Source: Deltaproteobacteria bacterium (GTDB lineage: Bacteria; Myxococcota; Polyangia; Haliangiales; Haliangiaceae). From it: a stretch of DNA of 28,657 nt. Position 1 is the first letter of the stretch, and each line of letters starts with the position of its first letter. The DNA lies in contig JAGSPR010000020.1 of assembly GCA_018262455.1 (NCBI GenBank), forward strand, positions 1-28,657, given 5' to 3'. Positions 17,200 through 23,728 of this stretch are shown piece by piece. The translations under genes were made by a program, and so were the position numbers. The notes below the pieces were generated by a model that was given only the letters and a program-made list of their open reading frames with translations, was not told the DNA's origin and searched no databases.

Positions 17200-17835
17200 T
17201 CACTGCGGCTCGCCGCGATGAAGCTGGAAGCTGGTCTCCAGCTCGTGTTGGGCGCGCCGGTGCAGCACGTCGACGAGCTTGGGATCGCGGACGACGATCG
17301 ACACCGTGATGCCATCGTGATCGCCTCGCGCGTCGAGCTGGATCCCCGGCAGATCGAGCGGGCACTCCTCCATGCCAGCGGGGGCGAGCATCATCCACGC
17401 GCGGTGGCACTTGAGGTCGGCGAGCAGGCGCTCCGGCGGGCCCGCTGCCGAATCGAGGTACATGATCACGCCAGCCGAGGTCGGCCAGCCGCCCACGCTG
17501 TAGCGCTGGAGCGGCGAGACCGAGACTTCGGCGAGCGATCGCGTGCCGCACGCCTCCTCGTACGCCTTCTCGAGCTCGGCGGCCCTGTTGCGATGGCTCT
17601 CGGCGAGCCGCTGACTCTCGGCGGCGGTGTCCCACGCTCGGATCCACGGGACGCCTGCCGAATCAGGTGCGGCGCCCCGAGCATCGGGCCACCGCGATCC
17701 CTGCCGGGCCATCTCCTGGTGCTGGCGCGCGACATCGAGGTGCTCGCTGGCGCGCAGGCCACGGGGCCCGCCCTTCGGTGAGGTTGGAGATGTCGTCGCG
17801 CACGCAGCCAGCAGGACGATGCCGAAGATCCGCAT
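17200..17835 (-). CDS. Putative lipoprotein between USP and alcohol dehydrogenase
   Basis: Unrecognised 211-residue protein starting MRIFGIVLLAAC, a clear short signal with LAAC lipobox (Cys12). The mature part has a His/Gln/Arg/Glu-rich helical stretch (about 30-97; AAESQRLAESHRNRAAELEKAYEEAC) and a C-terminal part with EVSVSPLQRYSVGGWP, DLKCHRAWMMLAPAGMEECPLDLPG and a final VSIVVRDPKLVDVLHRRAQHELE. It begins 5 bp after the USP stop with AGGAAAG upstream, so it is cotranscribed. Function unknown; periplasmic stress role is only a guess from context. Confidence 0.75.
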   Translation of the reverse strand: MRIFGIVLLAACATTSPTSPKGGPRGLRASEHLDVARQHQEMARQGSRWPDARGAAPDSAGVPWIRAWDTAAESQRLAESHRNRAAELEKAYEEACGTRSLAEVSVSPLQRYSVGGWPTSAGVIMYLDSAAGPPERLLADLKCHRAWMMLAPAGMEECPLDLPGIQLDARGDHDGITVSIVVRDPKLVDVLHRRAQHELETSFQLHRGEPQ

Positions 17836-17840
17836 GATGA

Positions 17841-18281
17841 TCACTTTCCTTCCCGGGATCGAATGACGAGCACCGCGCACGGGGCATGCCGAACGACCTT
17901 CTCGGCCACCGATCCCATCACCACATGCTTGAGGCCGGTGCGGCCGTGCGTCCCCATGACGATCAGATCGATCTCGGGGTCGTTGCGAACTGCCGTGACG
18001 AGCTGATCCCACGGCGATCCGGTCAGGAACCGAGGCTCGACCACACGCACGCCGAGCTCCTTCGCGAGCATCTCGGCATTCCGGAGCTCGGCCTGTTCGG
18101 CATCGACGGCAGCCTGGATGACGTCGGGTGCCAGCTCGCCGAACGACCACTGCGATGGCTGCCACACGTGCGCGACCACGAGCGAAGCGGACCACTCGCG
18201 CGCGAGCTGCGCGGCAGTCCGCAGGGCGTCGCGGGAGCACGGCGAGAAGTCGACCGGGCAGAGAATCTTCTTGAATCCCAT
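17841..18281 (-). CDS. Universal stress protein, single UspA domain
   Basis: 146-residue USP starting MGFKKILCPVDFSPCSRDAL with the ATP-binding signature GTHGRTGLKHVVMGS and C-terminal APCAVLVIRS. The G-x2-G-x9-G-S motif is intact. The start is firm by family fit; purine-rich GGGAGAGGG lies just before it, so unlike its neighbours it may have a ribosome site. First gene of the USP-lipoprotein-ADH operon. It is closer to domain 1 of the tandem USP at 6415-7308 than to unrelated USPs by eye (VAEKVVRHAPC shared). Confidence 0.93.
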   Translation of the reverse strand: MGFKKILCPVDFSPCSRDALRTAAQLAREWSASLVVAHVWQPSQWSFGELAPDVIQAAVDAEQAELRNAEMLAKELGVRVVEPRFLTGSPWDQLVTAVRNDPEIDLIVMGTHGRTGLKHVVMGSVAEKVVRHAPCAVLVIRSREGK

Positions 18282-18293
18282 GCCCTCTCCCAC

Positions 18294-18309
18294 AGCATGC
18301 GACGTGCCG
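18294..18309 (-). promoter_or_regulatory. Sigma-54-like promoter of the USP-lipoprotein-ADH operon
   Basis: On the minus strand CGGCACGTCGCATGCT, a strong GGCACG -24 with GG-N10-GC. The C of GC (18295) is 14 nt before ATG 18281. Confidence 0.7.
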
Positions 18310-18368
18310 GTGACCCCGACGTGCTTTGCCCCGGATCCGCGCATCGTTCGCGCGGGTCCCGACGGCCC

Positions 18369-18381
18369 CGCAAGCCTTGCG
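18369..18381. promoter_or_regulatory. Candidate activator palindrome, USP operon
   Basis: CGCAAGCCTTGCG, perfect 6-bp arms around one base, near-identical to the site of the globin kinase. Centred about 92 bp upstream of the predicted start, just before the stop of the Ser/Thr kinase gene. Confidence 0.5.
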
Positions 18382-18386
18382 TGAAG

Positions 18387-19715
18387 TCACGTGATCGAGC
18401 TGGTCAGCGTCGGGTGATGATCCACCGCTGCCGCCGTGCGACGAGCGCGCTGACGCTGACCTGACTCGTCATACAGGGCGGCCAGCGCGACGAGGAGCCG
18501 GTCGAGCGGGCCGCGCAGCTTCGACGCCTCCGAGGCCGCCCCCGCCGCGAGGACATCGATCCCCTCTTCGAGCTCGCGCGCCGCCGCCGCGAACTGGCGA
18601 TCCGCGGCCAACGACGCTGCCAGCTTCACGTAGCCATCCGCGATCAGAGTGACATCGCCCACGACCAGGGCGTCGCCGATGGCGCGCCGGAGCTCATCGA
18701 GGAGGCCGCGCCGGTCCCGGGTCACGGCGCGCGCGAACTGTCGATGTGGCCGCGTCGACGTGACGGTGCGCGGCGACGACGCGGCGGCCTCGAGGTCACT
18801 CGGGTCGCGCTTGAGGATCGAACCACACGCCGTGCAGTATCCTGCGTGCGCCTGTGCGACAGCGTGGAGCGTGCGCGCGAACTCCGCGGCGTCGGCGAAT
18901 CGGGCCTCCGGGCGCTTGTCCAGCGCGCGTGCGACGATCTGATCGATCGCGGTCGGGATCGCGCGCGCCGGCTTGCGCAGCGACGGCGCGATCACGAGCT
19001 CCTCGACCTGCCGGGCCATGATCTCATCGGCGGTGCCGCCACTGAACGGCGTGACGCCGGTCAGCAGCTCGTACAGGATCACGCCGACCGCGTACAGATC
19101 GGACGCCGGGCTCGGGTCGCTCCCGAGGACCACCTCGGGAGCCATGTACTCGGGGGTTCCAGACACCACCACGCTGGCGCCGGCGGTGCGAGCGCCTGGC
19201 GTGGCTTCGAGCCGCGCGAGGCCGAAGTCGATCAGCGTGACGTGGTCGCTGCCGTCGCCCTCATCGACGAGGAAGTTGTCGCTCTTGACGTCGGCGTGGA
19301 CGACGCCGCTGCAGTGCACTGCATCGATCGCGTGCAAGATCTGGGTGACGAGCTCGATCGCGCGGGGGATCGGGACCTCCTGCTCCGCGACGATCCGCGC
19401 CAGCGGCCGGCCGCGAACATGCTCCATCACGATGAACGGCGTGCCGTCGCGGAGCACATCGCAGTCGATCACCGAGACCGAGCACGGGTGGCGAACGCGG
19501 CTGGCCGCGACCGCCTCCTCGCGGAACCGCAGCGCGAGCTCGTGGTTTCCGACCAGCCGGGGATGGAGGATCTTGATCGCGACGGTCCGCGCGAGCGCCG
19601 GGTGATCGGCGAGGAACACCATGCCCATCCCGCCCTCTCCGATCCGCTCACGAAGGACGTACTTGCCGGCGACGACATCCCCGGGATCAAGGACCTCGTG
19701 GTGGGTAACCTCCAT
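18387..19715 (-). CDS. Eukaryote-type Ser/Thr protein kinase (non-RD), soluble
   Basis: Protein kinase of 442 residues. Seen: glycine loop RIGEGGMGMVF, Lys48 in VAIKIL, catalytic loop VVHADVKSDNFLV (Asp142), metal-binding DFG (Asp163), APE in GTPEYMAPEV, and SDLYAVGVILYELLTG. The Arg before the catalytic Asp is Ala (HAD, not HRD), so it is a non-RD kinase and may not need activation-loop phosphorylation. After the kinase domain (about 285) comes a CTACGS pair, then an alanine-rich helical region (about 310-442). No TM follows, so it is cytoplasmic, unlike PknB. Preceded by its own sigma-54-like element at 14 nt and lacking a ribosome site. Targets unknown; it could modify the stress proteins nearby. 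Confidence 0.92.
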   Translation of the reverse strand: MEVTHHEVLDPGDVVAGKYVLRERIGEGGMGMVFLADHPALARTVAIKILHPRLVGNHELALRFREEAVAASRVRHPCSVSVIDCDVLRDGTPFIVMEHVRGRPLARIVAEQEVPIPRAIELVTQILHAIDAVHCSGVVHADVKSDNFLVDEGDGSDHVTLIDFGLARLEATPGARTAGASVVVSGTPEYMAPEVVLGSDPSPASDLYAVGVILYELLTGVTPFSGGTADEIMARQVEELVIAPSLRKPARAIPTAIDQIVARALDKRPEARFADAAEFARTLHAVAQAHAGYCTACGSILKRDPSDLEAAASSPRTVTSTRPHRQFARAVTRDRRGLLDELRRAIGDALVVGDVTLIADGYVKLAASLAADRQFAAAARELEEGIDVLAAGAASEASKLRGPLDRLLVALAALYDESGQRQRARRTAAAVDHHPTLTSSIT

Positions 19716-19727
19716 GACAGGAAATCA

Positions 19728-19743
19728 CGCAAACGCCGTGCCG
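19728..19743 (-). promoter_or_regulatory. Sigma-54-like promoter of the Ser/Thr kinase
   Basis: On the minus strand CGGCACGGCGTTTGCG, GGCACG with TTGC, GG-N10-GC. The C of GC (19729) is 14 nt before ATG 19715; no ribosome site lies between. Confidence 0.72.
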
Positions 19744-19792
19744 CCGTGCCTCTCGCACCTGGTGGGATCTGCTGGGATCTCCAGCCGGGCCG

Positions 19793-19805
19793 CGCAGCCG
19801 TTGCA
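19793..19805. promoter_or_regulatory. Candidate activator palindrome, Ser/Thr kinase (variant)
   Basis: CGCAGCCGTTGCA, one base off CGCA-N5-TGCG, centred about 82 bp upstream of the predicted start. Confidence 0.35.
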
Positions 19806-19892
19806 CGATCTTCCAGATCCAGCGAACGAGGTGCCGGCGGGCTGGGACGTTGGCTCGCTCGATCTAGCCCAAAGCTCGTCTCGATTGACCCA

Positions 19893-19974
19893 GCGTAAGC
19901 GTAAGCGTCGGCGCAAGCGTAAGCGGATCACCCCGAGAATTCGCTTACGCCTACGCCGACGCCGACGCTTACGC
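19893..19974. repeat. Long inverted repeat built from GCGTAA/GCGTCG hexamers
   Basis: Two 33-base arms (19893-19925 and 19942-19974) flank a 16-base loop. Each arm is five hexamers of the form GCGTAA, GCGTCG, GCGCAA or GCGTAG plus GCG. Arms pair with only four mismatches, so a long hairpin is expected. It lies downstream of glgX and upstream of the Ser/Thr kinase in the 290-bp gap 19716-20005. The rest of the gap holds the kinase promoter, its palindrome and nothing else I recognise. Confidence 0.85.
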
Positions 19975-20005
19975 CCACGGCGTCAACACATCCGATCCCG
20001 CCAAG

Positions 20006-22045
20006 TCAGCGGTCGCGGACGAGCACCACGATCGACTGCCCCTCCACCAGGCAGGACGGCCGGGTCAGCTCGCGTGACCCTGCCAGCTGGATGTCCTCCG
20101 GGGATGGCCGGGACGTGTCGATGACCAGCCGCCAGGGCGCGCCCGCCTCCTGGAGCACGAACGACACCGGGGCGACCCCCGCATTGATCATCACGTAGAG
20201 ATCGCAGTCGTGCTGCGACGCACCGCGCAGGTACACCGCAAGCTCGTTTCGCGACAGGTCGACCACGCCGCGCGGCCCGAACCACCGCACGTCGTCTCGC
20301 CAGAATCGGCTGCGCGCGACCGACCGGTGTTGCTTGCGGAACGCGATCATCTGCTGGACGAACCGCCAGAACCCTGGACACTGCTCGGCTCGCTGCCATG
20401 CGAGCCACCCGGTCTCGTTGTCCTGGTTGTAGGGGTTGTTGTTGCCGCCCTGGGTCTGGAGGAACTCGTCTCCGGCGCGCAGCATCGGTGTCCCGTTGGA
20501 GAGCAGCAGCAGCGCGATCAGGTTCTTCGCCTGACGCTCGCGCAGTTCTCGAACCTGCGCCGGCGCCCCGGCCTCGCCCTCCCACCCGCAGTTGAAGCTC
20601 CAGTTCGCGTCCGGTCCATCGAGGTTGCCGTGGCCGTTCGCCTCGTTGCGCTTGCGCTCGTACGCGACGAGGTCGAACAGGGTGAACCCGTCGTGGGAGG
20701 TGATGTAGTTGACGCTCTGGTACGCATGATAGGCGTCGATCACGTCGTCGGGGAACAGGTCGTCGCTGCCGTACAGCCGCTGCATCAGCGCGCCGGTCAT
20801 GTTCGAGTCCCCGCGCACGAAGCGCCGGAGGTCGTCGCGGAACCGGCTGTTCCACTGCAGCCACGCGGTGCCGGGAAACGCCCGCCCGAGCTCGTAGGTA
20901 CCCGCCGCATCCCAGGGCTCGGCGATCATGCGGACGCCATCGAAGTCCGGATCGGCGCTGATGTCGCTGAAGATCGGCGGGTCCTCGAAGTTGAGCGATC
21001 CGTCCACGTTGCGGGCGAACACCGACGCGAGATCGAACCGAAATCCGTCGACATGCATCTCGCGCACCCAGTAGCGCATGCTGTCGAGGATCATCTTGCG
21101 GACGTACCGATTGTTCGCGTTGACGCTGTTGCCACAGCCCGCGTAGTCGGCGTAGTCGCCGTCCCTCATCAGGTAGTACGTGCTGTTGTCGAGTCCCTTG
21201 AAGCTGTAGATCGGGCCGCTCGCGCCTGCCTCGGCGGTGTGGTTGTAGACGACATCGAGCACGACCTCGATGTCGGCCGCGTGGAGCGCCACGACCATGC
21301 TGCGAAATGCCTCGATCGCGGCCTCACCGGCGGGCGCGTACGCGTGGTGGGGTGCGAAGAAGCTCATCGGGTTGTAGCCCCAGAACTCGCCCGCCTCCGG
21401 ATCGAACTGAAACACCGGCATCAGCTCGACGATCGTGACGCCGAGCTCGCGCAGGTACGGGATCTTCTCGATCACGCCAGCGAACGTGCCGCGCGCGGCC
21501 GCGGACACGCCCGAGCTCGGGTGCTGGGTGAAGCCGCGGACATGCAGCTCGTAGATGATCGCGTCGGCCTCGTGGCGACGGAGCTGCGCACGATCGTCGG
21601 CCCACGCGAAACGCGGTGCGGAACCGTCTAGCGCGCCGAGCGCCGCCTGGCCGAGGTTCGAGCGCTCGCCGATCGCCGCGCTGCGATCGAACCCGGGCGG
21701 GAACACGATGCGCCTCGCATACGGATCGAGCAGCAGCTTCTCGGGATGGAACGCGTGGGCCTCGAACGGCCCCGCCGGCTCCGGCCCATCGACGCAGTAG
21801 CCATAGGACCGGCAGCCTTCGGCGACCACCATCGGAACGCGGCAGTGCCACACGCGCCCCGACTTGTGGCGCAGCGGCTCGAGTATCCGCTCGAACCGCG
21901 GCACCGAGACGTCCTCGCCGAACAGCAGCAGGCGCACCGAGGTCGCGTGCTTCGAGTAGAGCGCGAAGTTGTACGCGCCGTCCTCGGCGCACCAGGAGAC
22001 GCCCAGGGGATAGGGAAGCCCCTCGTCCGACGCCCACGTCGTCAT
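20006..22045 (-). CDS. glgX: Glycogen debranching enzyme, GlgX type
   Basis: GH13 isoamylase-type enzyme of 679 residues that removes alpha-1,6 branches from glycogen limit dextrins. N-terminal CBM48 (LPYPLGVSWCAEDGAYNFALYSKHATSVRLLLF) precedes the catalytic barrel: VLDVVYNHTAE (264-269 region), nucleophile Asp338 in DGFRFDLA, acid/base Glu376 in IAEPWDAAG, transition-state Asp452 in TSHDGFTLFD, and GDEFLQTQGGNNNPYNQDNE. The start ATG (MTTWASDEG) overlaps the stop of the 77-aa gene by four bases (ATGA). As part of the 88-aa/rhodanese operon it would mobilise glycogen under the same signal as PEP synthase. The 3' side runs into the hexamer inverted repeat. Confidence 0.95.
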   Translation of the reverse strand: MTTWASDEGLPYPLGVSWCAEDGAYNFALYSKHATSVRLLLFGEDVSVPRFERILEPLRHKSGRVWHCRVPMVVAEGCRSYGYCVDGPEPAGPFEAHAFHPEKLLLDPYARRIVFPPGFDRSAAIGERSNLGQAALGALDGSAPRFAWADDRAQLRRHEADAIIYELHVRGFTQHPSSGVSAAARGTFAGVIEKIPYLRELGVTIVELMPVFQFDPEAGEFWGYNPMSFFAPHHAYAPAGEAAIEAFRSMVVALHAADIEVVLDVVYNHTAEAGASGPIYSFKGLDNSTYYLMRDGDYADYAGCGNSVNANNRYVRKMILDSMRYWVREMHVDGFRFDLASVFARNVDGSLNFEDPPIFSDISADPDFDGVRMIAEPWDAAGTYELGRAFPGTAWLQWNSRFRDDLRRFVRGDSNMTGALMQRLYGSDDLFPDDVIDAYHAYQSVNYITSHDGFTLFDLVAYERKRNEANGHGNLDGPDANWSFNCGWEGEAGAPAQVRELRERQAKNLIALLLLSNGTPMLRAGDEFLQTQGGNNNPYNQDNETGWLAWQRAEQCPGFWRFVQQMIAFRKQHRSVARSRFWRDDVRWFGPRGVVDLSRNELAVYLRGASQHDCDLYVMINAGVAPVSFVLQEAGAPWRLVIDTSRPSPEDIQLAGSRELTRPSCLVEGQSIVVLVRDR

Positions 22046-22275
22046 GGCGAGTAGCCGCCGAGCATCCGATGCTTGAGCCGGGTCCACGCATCAGCGGCAC
22101 CTTCGGGATCTCTCCGGCACTGCTCGACGAGCGCCCTCAGCTCGCAGTGTGCCGGTTCGCTCGCGCAATCCGCGAGGTCCTGCGCGATCCGGCCGAGCGC
22201 CTCGAGATCACCGTGCACGCACGCCCAGTCGCCACCGCGACATAGCTGGCCGAGCTCGGACTCTCGCGGTGTCAT
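22042..22275 (-). CDS. 77-residue protein translationally coupled to glgX
   Basis: Unrecognised small protein: 77 residues, helical by eye (LEALGRIAQDLADCASEPAHCELRALVEQC), five cysteines, no signal peptide or TM. Its stop overlaps the glgX ATG (ATGA), which is strong support for being real. It lies 39 bp after the rhodanese stop. The start context (CTCGCC before ATG) equals that of glgX. It may be a small partner of GlgX or a redox-sensitive protein; no family is recognised. Confidence 0.6.
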   Translation of the reverse strand: MTPRESELGQLCRGGDWACVHGDLEALGRIAQDLADCASEPAHCELRALVEQCRRDPEGAADAWTRLKHRMLGGYSP

Positions 22276-22314
22276 GGCGAGTCTTCGCTTTTCACGTCCT
22301 GTGCCGTCCGACGG

Positions 22315-22737
22315 CTATCGCAGATCGTCGAGTCCGCCGCCGTTGACGACGTTCGTGTACCCGGCCGCCTCGAGTGCCCGCTTGGCCTTCGCGGCCCTGG
22401 AGCCTGCCGCGCAGTACACGACGATCGGCTTGGACTTGTCGCCGGCCACGAGCTTGTCGATCTCGGTCAGGTGGCTCGAGAGCTCGCCGACCGGCACGTT
22501 CGTGCCCATCGGGAGATGGTCCTCACGATACTCGTCGGGAGTCCGCACGTCGAGCACCACGGCGCCGGCCGCGATCAGCTTGCGCGCCGCCTCGGGATCC
22601 TTGGCAGGCTTGGCCGGCTCGGTCGATGGCGCCGGCGGGGCTTCGTTTCGGGGCTCCGAGCGTGAGCATCCCGACATCGCGAGCAGCGCCGCGAATATCG
22701 CCGCGACCAGGCCGGTGCGCAGCGCCTCACCGGGCAT
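22315..22737 (-). CDS. Rhodanese-domain lipoprotein
   Basis: 140-residue exported sulfurtransferase-like protein. Signal and lipobox at 7-24 (LAMSGC, Cys24), then a Pro/Ala/Lys linker (about 25-48) and a rhodanese domain (about 50-138). The domain has VLDVRTPDEYREDHLPMGTNVP and the active-site loop VVYCAAGSRAAKAKRALEAAGY with catalytic Cys109, ending NVVNGGGLDDL. The ATG overlaps the upstream stop by one base (TGATG); a TTG one codon earlier is less likely. It would move sulfane sulfur in the periplasm or at the outer face of the inner membrane. Second gene of the 88-aa/rhodanese/77-aa/glgX operon. Confidence 0.88.
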   Translation of the reverse strand: MPGEALRTGLVAAIFAALLAMSGCSRSEPRNEAPPAPSTEPAKPAKDPEAARKLIAAGAVVLDVRTPDEYREDHLPMGTNVPVGELSSHLTEIDKLVAGDKSKPIVVYCAAGSRAAKAKRALEAAGYTNVVNGGGLDDLR

Positions 22738-23003
22738 CAAGCCCCCTCACTCATCGCCGGACCGCCAAACGGCTCCTCCTGCGGTTCCTCGAGCACGAGC
22801 TCCTCGAGCACGGCGCGAACCTCCGCGACCCTCGGCGACGACGCTGCATGCGGGATCTCTCCGTAGCCGTCCTCGTCCTCGATCGCGCTGAGTGCCTCGC
22901 CGACCTCGTCGAACGTCGCGCCGATCGCGAGGATCCGGTCGAGCACGTTGGGATCCACTTCGCCGAGGAGACCTGTCACTTCTTCTGCGGTTGCGGTGTT
23001 CAT
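22737..23003 (-). CDS. 88-residue acidic protein of unknown function
   Basis: Begins MNTATAEEVTGLLGEVDPNVLDRILAIGATFDEV and ends in an acidic stretch (VLEELVLEEPQEEPFGGP). No cysteine, signal or TM; probably helical and cytoplasmic. The ATG is set by a sigma-54-like element 15 nt before it and GGAG at about -9; a longer open frame upstream would run through the promoter. Its stop overlaps the rhodanese ATG. I do not recognise the family. Confidence 0.65.
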   Translation of the reverse strand: MNTATAEEVTGLLGEVDPNVLDRILAIGATFDEVGEALSAIEDEDGYGEIPHAASSPRVAEVRAVLEELVLEEPQEEPFGGPAMSEGA

Positions 23004-23016
23004 GTCGACTCCAGCT

Positions 23017-23032
23017 TGCAGGTGATGGACCA
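23017..23032 (-). promoter_or_regulatory. Sigma-54-like promoter of the 88-aa/rhodanese/glgX operon
   Basis: On the minus strand TGGTCCATCACCTGCA, GG-N10-GC with CTGCA. The C of GC (23018) is 15 nt before ATG 23003. Confidence 0.55.
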
Positions 23033-23080
23033 ATCGCGCCGATGCGCCGAGCTCGTCACGGCGGGCTCGCGATCCGATCC

Positions 23081-23093
23081 CGCACGTGTTGCG
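23081..23093. promoter_or_regulatory. Candidate activator palindrome, 88-aa operon
   Basis: CGCACGTGTTGCG, exact CGCA-N5-TGCG, centred about 81 bp upstream of the predicted start. Confidence 0.42.
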
Positions 23094-23152
23094 TGTACCT
23101 CGGAACCTGCGCAAGGAATTCGCAATCACGATGAAATTCGCAGGCGCCCGAA

Positions 23153-23620
23153 CTACGCCGCCCGCCGCCTCTGCAACCGCGGCCGACAGATCGCGGCGAG
23201 CGTGTGCGCGATCTTGAGCGCGCCGTTCTTGATGCGGGTGTCTGGCTGGACGCTCTCGATCGCGAGATCGTGGAGAGAGACCAGGCCGATCGGGAGGTTA
23301 TCCGCATCCACGATCGGAATCCGCCGCACCTGGTGCCGCACCATCAGCTGCTCGAGGTCCGCGATCCTGAGATCCGGCCGCGCCGACACCACGTGGTTTG
23401 CCATCACGTTGTTGACGAGGATCTGGTCGAGGGCACGGCCCTGAGTATACGCGGCCATGCAGACGTCGCGATCGGTGATCATCCCGGCAAGCTTGCCGTC
23501 GTCGCGCACGATGGCGATCGCGCCGCAGTCGTGATCCCACATCTTCTGGGCGACGATATTGAGAGGGTCATTCACGTGGCACGTCAGGATGGGCGTACTC
23601 ATCAGGTCCTGGGCTCGCAT
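23153..23620 (-). CDS. CBS-pair protein, paralogue 2
   Basis: 155 residues with the same plan as the CBS protein at 7317-7778. MRAQDLMSTPILTCHVNDPL aligns with MRVQSLMSQPVVTCHVGDSL, GMITDRDVCMAAYTQGRAL with GMITDRDISMAAYTQGRPL, and QLMVRHQVRRIPIVDADNLPIGLVSLHDLA forms CBS 2. Both have a basic tail (RPRLQRRRAA here). The paralogues were duplicated within this island or share recent ancestry. Cytoplasmic, likely nucleotide-binding. The ATG has a good AAGGGAG ribosome site and a sigma-54-like element 36 nt upstream, so this transcript would have a normal leader. Divergent from the BON gene. Confidence 0.9.
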   Translation of the reverse strand: MRAQDLMSTPILTCHVNDPLNIVAQKMWDHDCGAIAIVRDDGKLAGMITDRDVCMAAYTQGRALDQILVNNVMANHVVSARPDLRIADLEQLMVRHQVRRIPIVDADNLPIGLVSLHDLAIESVQPDTRIKNGALKIAHTLAAICRPRLQRRRAA

Positions 23621-23654
23621 TGCTGGCTCCCTTCGGGGTGGTGCCTGGCGCGAT

Positions 23655-23670
23655 TGCACCCTCCGGGCCA
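23655..23670 (-). promoter_or_regulatory. Sigma-54-like promoter of CBS gene 2
   Basis: On the minus strand TGGCCCGGAGGGTGCA, GG-N10-GC, very like the CBS gene 1 element. The C of GC (23656) is 36 nt before ATG 23620, leaving a leader with a ribosome site. Confidence 0.68.
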
Positions 23671-23700
23671 GCATCGATCGGCTGCCATCGCGGTCCACGA

Positions 23701-23716
23701 TGGCGCGCCGCTTGCT
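23701..23716 (+). promoter_or_regulatory. Sigma-54-like promoter of the BON gene
   Basis: TGGCGCGCCGCTTGCT, close to TGGCACG-N4-TTGCT with exact spacing. The C of GC (23715) is 14 nt before ATG 23729. Back-to-back with the CBS gene 2 promoter, the two -24 elements about 33 bp apart. Confidence 0.72.
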
Positions 23717-23728
23717 GCGAGTTTGCTC

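Noticed and set aside
19893..19974. Arg/Lys-rich reading frames through the hexamer repeat as a small basic protein
   Set aside because: The frames follow from the repeat itself, lack a ribosome site, and have no protein-like flanks.
22286..22302. Sigma-54-like element before the 77-aa gene
   Set aside because: Spacing between GG and GC is 9, not 10, and the distance to the ATG is off; the gene is more likely read from the 88-aa promoter.
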